8,961 nt of DNA from Solirubrobacterales bacterium (lineage in GTDB: Bacteria; Actinomycetota; Thermoleophilia; Solirubrobacterales; Solirubrobacteraceae). The DNA lies in NCBI GenBank assembly GCA_019240015.1, contig JAFAZB010000506.1, positions 1 to 8,961 of the forward strand. Direction: 5' to 3'. Position numbers and translations under genes: made by a program. The notes beneath the pieces are model-generated. The model did no database searches. It worked only from the letters and a program-made list of their open reading frames with translations, and had not been told where the DNA came from. Numbering within the stretch: position 1 is the stretch's first letter; each line of letters starts with the position of its first letter. Positions 5,599 to 8,961 of this stretch are shown one piece after another.

Positions 5599-7875
5599 TC
5601 AGCGAGCCGCCGCCAGCCACGTGGGTCCGCTCTCGAGCATCCGCGTGATCTGCTCGGGGGGCACCGGCCGGGCGAAGTAGAACCCCTGCGCGAGATCGCA
5701 TCCGAGCCGGGACAGCTCGGCGATCTGGAGCGCGGTCTCGGCACCTTCGCCGACCACCTGTAGCGACAACGCGTGGGACATCGCCACGATCGCCTCGGTG
5801 ATCGCCGTGTCGCGAGGCTCGGTGCCGACGCCGTCGACGAACGACCGATCTACCTTCAGCGCGTCGAGCGGCAAGCGGGTCAGGTAAGCGAGCGAGCTGT
5901 AGCCGGTGCCGAAGTCGTCGAGCACGAGCTGAACGCCCAGCGCCTTCAGCCCTGCGAGCGCTCCGCCGAGACCGTCGGCGTCCTCGAGCAGCACGCTCTC
6001 GGTGATCTCGAGCGTGAGGCATGCGGGATCGAGCCCGGTTGCCTCGAGCGCCGCCTGGACGGCGTTGGCGAGCCCGCGGTGCTTGACCTGCACCGCCGAC
6101 AGGTTCACGGACATCTCGAGCGGGGCGGCGTCTGGCCGCGCGTGATACCACTGCGCCGCTTGCCGGCAGGCGCGGTCCAGCACCCAACGGCCGATCGGCT
6201 CGATCAACCCGTTCTCCTCGGCGACCGGGATGAAATCGCCCGGCGGCACCAGACCCCGCTCGGGGTGCTGCCAGCGCAGCAGCGCCTCCACCCCCACGAT
6301 CGAGTGGTCGCGCAGCGAGACCACGGGCTGGTAGTTGAGCAGCAACTCGTCTCGCTCGAGCGCGCGTCGCAAGTCGTTCTCGACCCTCAGTCGCGACATT
6401 GCCCGTCCCCGCATCAGCTCGTCGAACAGCTCATAGCGGGCGCGGCCTCGCTCCTTGGCTCGGTACATCGCCGCGTCGGCGTCGCGAATCAGGTCCTCGG
6501 CGAGCTCGCCACCCTGGGCGAGCACGATCCCCACGCTGGTAGTCATGAAATACTCGGTGCCCGCGAGCACGAACGGCCGCGTGAACACCGCCGCGATCCG
6601 CTCGGCCATCTCGACCGCATCGTGCTCGCCGGAGATGTCGTCGAGCAGGATCCCGAACTCGTCGCCTCCGAACCGCGCCACCGTGTCGCTCGCGCGAAGT
6701 GCTTGCTTGATTCGCGGGGCGGCCGCGGCGAGCAGCTGGTCGCCCTTCTGATGGCCCAGGCTGTCGTTGACCAGCTTGAACCGGTCGAGGTCGAGGAACA
6801 GAATCGCGGCCAACGAGCGGCGACGGCGCAACCGGGCCAGCGCCTGCTCGAGCCGGTCCATGAACAGCACCTTGTTGGGCAGCCCGGTCAGCGGATCGTG
6901 CAGCGCGCGGTGGCGAACGTCGTCCTCCGCCGCTTGACGCTCGAACGCGTCTCCGAGCACGTTGGCCAGCGCTTGCACGAAGTCCACGTCGCCTGCCTCG
7001 TAGCTGCGCGCGGCTCGCGAATGAACCCCCAGCACGCCGAACGGCCCCTTGCGCCCCTCGATCACCACCGTGAGACCGCTCCGGACTCTCCGCTCCCGCA
7101 TCGCTGGGGAGGGTTCGAACCGATCCTCGAGATCCCAATCGGCAACCACTACCGGCCCGCCCGTGCTGAGCGTGTATCCCGACTGCGAGAGGTTGCCGCC
7201 CGGGACTGTCACCTTGCCCGCCGACCCGGGTCGCAAGCCGTGTCCGGCCCGTACGAGCAAAGACCCGTGTCCCGGCAGCAGCTCGGTGACCACCGCGACC
7301 CCGGCGCCTACCAGCTGCGCGGCGGAGCTCACCACCTCCTGCATCAGCTGCGACATCGTGGCTCCCTCCAGCGCATGCTCGCCGAGCCTTGCCACCGCCG
7401 CCTGCTGGGCCGCACGCCGTTCGAGCTCCGCCTCCGCACGCTTGTGCTCGGTGATGTCGGACAGGACCCCGTGCCAGTGCCTGTGACCTTCGCCGTCGCG
7501 CAGTAGCAGGGCGTTGTCCCGGACCCACACCACGTGTCCCTCGCGGTGTCGCAACCGGTACTCGGAGGCGTTCGATTGGTGCTTCGAGGACGCCTCCTCG
7601 GTCTCTGTCGCGAGCACCGATTCGCGGTCATCGGGGTGCAGCTGCCTGGCCCAGAGGTAGGGGTCAGCGCACCACTGCTCGGGTGAGAAGCCCAGGATCG
7701 CCTCGATCTGCGGGCTCACGTACAGCCAGCGGCCGGCGGGGCCGGCTTCCGCCACATACAGGATCGCCGGCACCCGTTCGAGCAGACCCTGGTGCTCGGG
7801 GACGCCGGCCGACGCAGCCGGCAGCCCGTGGACCGGCGCGGCGGCGCCGCCCCGAGGTTTCGAGCCACTGGCCAT
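5599..7875 (-). CDS. PAS-GAF-GGDEF-EAL cyclic-di-GMP cyclase/phosphodiesterase
   Basis: The 758-residue protein makes and/or degrades the second messenger cyclic di-GMP in the cytosol; no membrane segment is seen. Domains in order are PAS with its PAC end (about 29-147, ending GVLSDITEHKRAEAE), GAF (about 165-315), GGDEF (about 321-485) and EAL (about 500-750). The cyclase motif is an intact GGDEF at 403-407. RASD at 394-397, five residues before it, fits the product-binding inhibitory I-site. The phosphodiesterase half has EALLRW (530-535) and the expected metal and catalytic residues Asn591, Glu623, Asp653, Asp654, Lys674, Glu710 and Gln730. Only the EGVET loop is slightly altered (GEGAET). 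Both activities are therefore possible, with the PAS and GAF domains sensing an unknown signal. ATG 7875 follows directly after an in-frame TTG at 7878; ATG is preferred, with no clear Shine-Dalgarno. The metallohydrolase gene lies upstream on the same strand across a gap of 116 bases. Confidence 0.95.
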   Translation of the reverse strand: MASGSKPRGGAAAPVHGLPAASAGVPEHQGLLERVPAILYVAEAGPAGRWLYVSPQIEAILGFSPEQWCADPYLWARQLHPDDRESVLATETEEASSKHQSNASEYRLRHREGHVVWVRDNALLLRDGEGHRHWHGVLSDITEHKRAEAELERRAAQQAAVARLGEHALEGATMSQLMQEVVSSAAQLVGAGVAVVTELLPGHGSLLVRAGHGLRPGSAGKVTVPGGNLSQSGYTLSTGGPVVVADWDLEDRFEPSPAMRERRVRSGLTVVIEGRKGPFGVLGVHSRAARSYEAGDVDFVQALANVLGDAFERQAAEDDVRHRALHDPLTGLPNKVLFMDRLEQALARLRRRRSLAAILFLDLDRFKLVNDSLGHQKGDQLLAAAAPRIKQALRASDTVARFGGDEFGILLDDISGEHDAVEMAERIAAVFTRPFVLAGTEYFMTTSVGIVLAQGGELAEDLIRDADAAMYRAKERGRARYELFDELMRGRAMSRLRVENDLRRALERDELLLNYQPVVSLRDHSIVGVEALLRWQHPERGLVPPGDFIPVAEENGLIEPIGRWVLDRACRQAAQWYHARPDAAPLEMSVNLSAVQVKHRGLANAVQAALEATGLDPACLTLEITESVLLEDADGLGGALAGLKALGVQLVLDDFGTGYSSLAYLTRLPLDALKVDRSFVDGVGTEPRDTAITEAIVAMSHALSLQVVGEGAETALQIAELSRLGCDLAQGFYFARPVPPEQITRMLESGPTWLAAAR

Positions 7876-7991
7876 CAAGATCGCTATCGGCGGGATCCCC
7901 CGCCCCGCGATCAGGGGATTGCCCCACGATCTGTACGGCGATCTACTGATTCCTTGGCAATGCCGGACGGCCGACCGGTCCGGCGCCCCAG
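7876..7991. other. intergenic region between the metallohydrolase and GGDEF-EAL genes
   Basis: No gene is seen here. Besides the hairpin at 7962-7984, it holds a weak inverted repeat, ATCCCC (7895-7900) with GGGGAT (7914-7919), 20 bases upstream of the ATG of the GGDEF-EAL gene. On the minus strand a TTGCCA near 7956 lies 19 bases before TACAGA, a poor promoter candidate. The gap is long compared with others in this window, so a separate promoter for the GGDEF-EAL gene is plausible but not demonstrated. Confidence 0.4.
7962..7984 (-). terminator. hairpin just after the metallohydrolase stop, possible terminator
   Basis: GCCGGAC (7962-7968) and GTCCGGC (7978-7984) are perfect inverted repeats of 7 bp around a 9-base loop, starting seven bases after the TAG stop of the metallohydrolase on the minus strand. 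The position suits a terminator or an mRNA-stabilising stem. No run of T follows on the minus strand, so it is not a classical intrinsic terminator. Hairpins without a U-tract have been proposed as terminators in actinobacteria, but at this GC content a 7-bp stem can also occur by chance. Confidence 0.35.
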
Positions 7992-8961
7992 CTAGCCCGC
8001 GTCTGCGCCGGTGGCTCGAAACCGTGTCAGCTCGGCTTCGCGATGCTCATCGACGAGCCCGTCGCGTACCAGCAGGTCGAGGTGCCCGAGCACTTCGGAG
8101 ATCGTCAGGAACGCCTGTGTGACGGCGACGTTGCCCCACATCTGGAGCGCCAACTCATACGCGGTCTGTGGTCCGTCGGACAGCATCCGCAACAGCTTGC
8201 GCGCGCGTCGGTCGTGCATCCGGAAGCGCTCGTCGATCAGCGACACGTGGTCGGAGATCGGCTCGCCGTGACCCGGCAGCACGAGATCCACGGCGAGCTC
8301 GCGCGTGGCCCTCAGCGAGTCGATGTAGTCGACCAGCGCCTGTGGTCGAGGGCCGTCGTCGGCGGTGGGGGAGAGCGGACGCGAGATCAGTGGGTTGGAC
8401 GAGATCCGCGCCAGCAGATGATCGCCACCGATCAGCATCGCCCGCTGTTCGTCCCAGAACACGGTGTCCGACGGGCTGTGACCAGGGCGGTGGTGCGCGC
8501 GCAGGGAACGGTCGCGCAGGACGAGCTCATCGCCATCGCGCAGCGGACGCGTCACAGTCCCGCTCGACCCAAACGCCCTGAATGCGGCGCCGACGCTTCC
8601 GAGCGCCGTCGCCAGGTCGGGCGGGACTCCGTGCCCCAGCATCACCCGATGGGCGAACTCGTCGTCGGCAGCGGCGCTGACGCTGAAGTTCTCGAGGTAT
8701 GGCGCCAGCAGGTCGAGCGCCGCCACCTCCGCCCCGGAGCGTCGCGCCAGGATCTCCAGCAGTCCCAGGTGATCCATGTGCTGATGGGTGATCACGATCA
8801 ACTCCAGGTCGGCGATCGAGTGCCCGTGCGCGGCCAGGGCGCTCGCGAGCTCGTCCAGCGCCTTACCCGAGTTCGGCCCGGTGTCGACCAGAGTCAGCGG
8901 CCTGTCCTCGATCAGGTAGCAGTTCACGCGCCCTACCAGGAACGGGGTGGGGAGCGCCAGG
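7992..8961 (-). CDS. metallo-beta-lactamase-fold hydrolase with C-terminal winged helix (5' end outside window)
   Basis: The reading frame is open to the right edge: codons upstream of the internal GTG at 8927 read LALPTPFLVGR, a normal start of the first strand of this fold, so the true start lies beyond 8961. Numbered from the GTG at 8927, metal-binding motifs are THQHMDH (His48, His50, Asp52, His53), GHS (His150), GGDH (Asp169) and PGHG (His220), the full two-metal set. Residues about 240-295 resemble the winged-helix tail of LACTB2-like hydrolases. The substrate may be a thioester, lactone or phosphodiester; the sequence does not decide this. No signal peptide can be judged because the start is missing. 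The stop is TAG at 7994-7992. The GGDEF-EAL gene follows on the same strand, but there is no sign that the two share a function. Confidence 0.92.
   Translation of the reverse strand, partial: LALPTPFLVGRVNCYLIEDRPLTLVDTGPNSGKALDELASALAAHGHSIADLELIVITHQHMDHLGLLEILARRSGAEVAALDLLAPYLENFSVSAAADDEFAHRVMLGHGVPPDLATALGSVGAAFRAFGSSGTVTRPLRDGDELVLRDRSLRAHHRPGHSPSDTVFWDEQRAMLIGGDHLLARISSNPLISRPLSPTADDGPRPQALVDYIDSLRATRELAVDLVLPGHGEPISDHVSLIDERFRMHDRRARKLLRMLSDGPQTAYELALQMWGNVAVTQAFLTISEVLGHLDLLVRDGLVDEHREAELTRFRATGADAG

Noticed and set aside
5773..7506. 577-residue plus-strand frame antisense to the GGDEF-EAL gene
   Set aside because: The length is impressive, but the composition is Arg/His/Gln-rich without motifs, and the opposite strand has intact PAS, GAF, GGDEF and EAL motifs.

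Overview
The window is GC-rich (roughly 70% by eye), with strong G/C bias at third codon positions and many GTG/TTG starts. A DUF4232-type lipoprotein and a DUF2127 membrane protein with a Cys/His cluster point to a high-GC actinobacterium. Thermoleophilia/Solirubrobacterales is my best guess, by inference only. I see no rRNA, tRNA, CRISPR, insertion sequence, integrase or phage gene. This looks like ordinary chromosomal housekeeping and accessory DNA, tightly packed with short intergenic gaps.

Layout, left to right: (1) the first codons of a small exported protein on the minus strand, cut by the left edge; (2) pruA, the P5C/glutamate-semialdehyde dehydrogenase, minus strand; (3) a family 2 glycosyltransferase, plus strand, divergent from pruA; (4) a PutA-type proline dehydrogenase, minus strand, convergent with the glycosyltransferase; (5) a four-helix DUF2127 membrane protein whose 3' end overlaps the proline dehydrogenase start; (6) a DUF4232 lipoprotein, plus strand, divergent from DUF2127; (7) a PAS-GAF-GGDEF-EAL cyclic-di-GMP enzyme, minus strand; (8) a metallo-beta-lactamase-fold hydrolase with a C-terminal winged helix, minus strand, whose start lies beyond the right edge.

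The clearest functional unit is proline catabolism. Proline dehydrogenase oxidises proline to P5C, and PruA oxidises the hydrolysed product to glutamate. The two genes sit on the same strand in the same order as the two domains of bifunctional PutA, but an opposite-strand glycosyltransferase gene separates them. pruA therefore probably needs its own promoter, and a candidate is visible in the pruA/glycosyltransferase gap. DUF2127 and proline dehydrogenase look translationally coupled.

I do not see convincing evidence of a new multi-gene system. The most worthwhile observations are the interrupted PutA-like gene order, the DUF2127-proline dehydrogenase coupling, several start-codon corrections, the unannotated small exported protein at the left edge, and strong enrichment of GATC with several copies of the HIP1-like octamer GCGATCGC.
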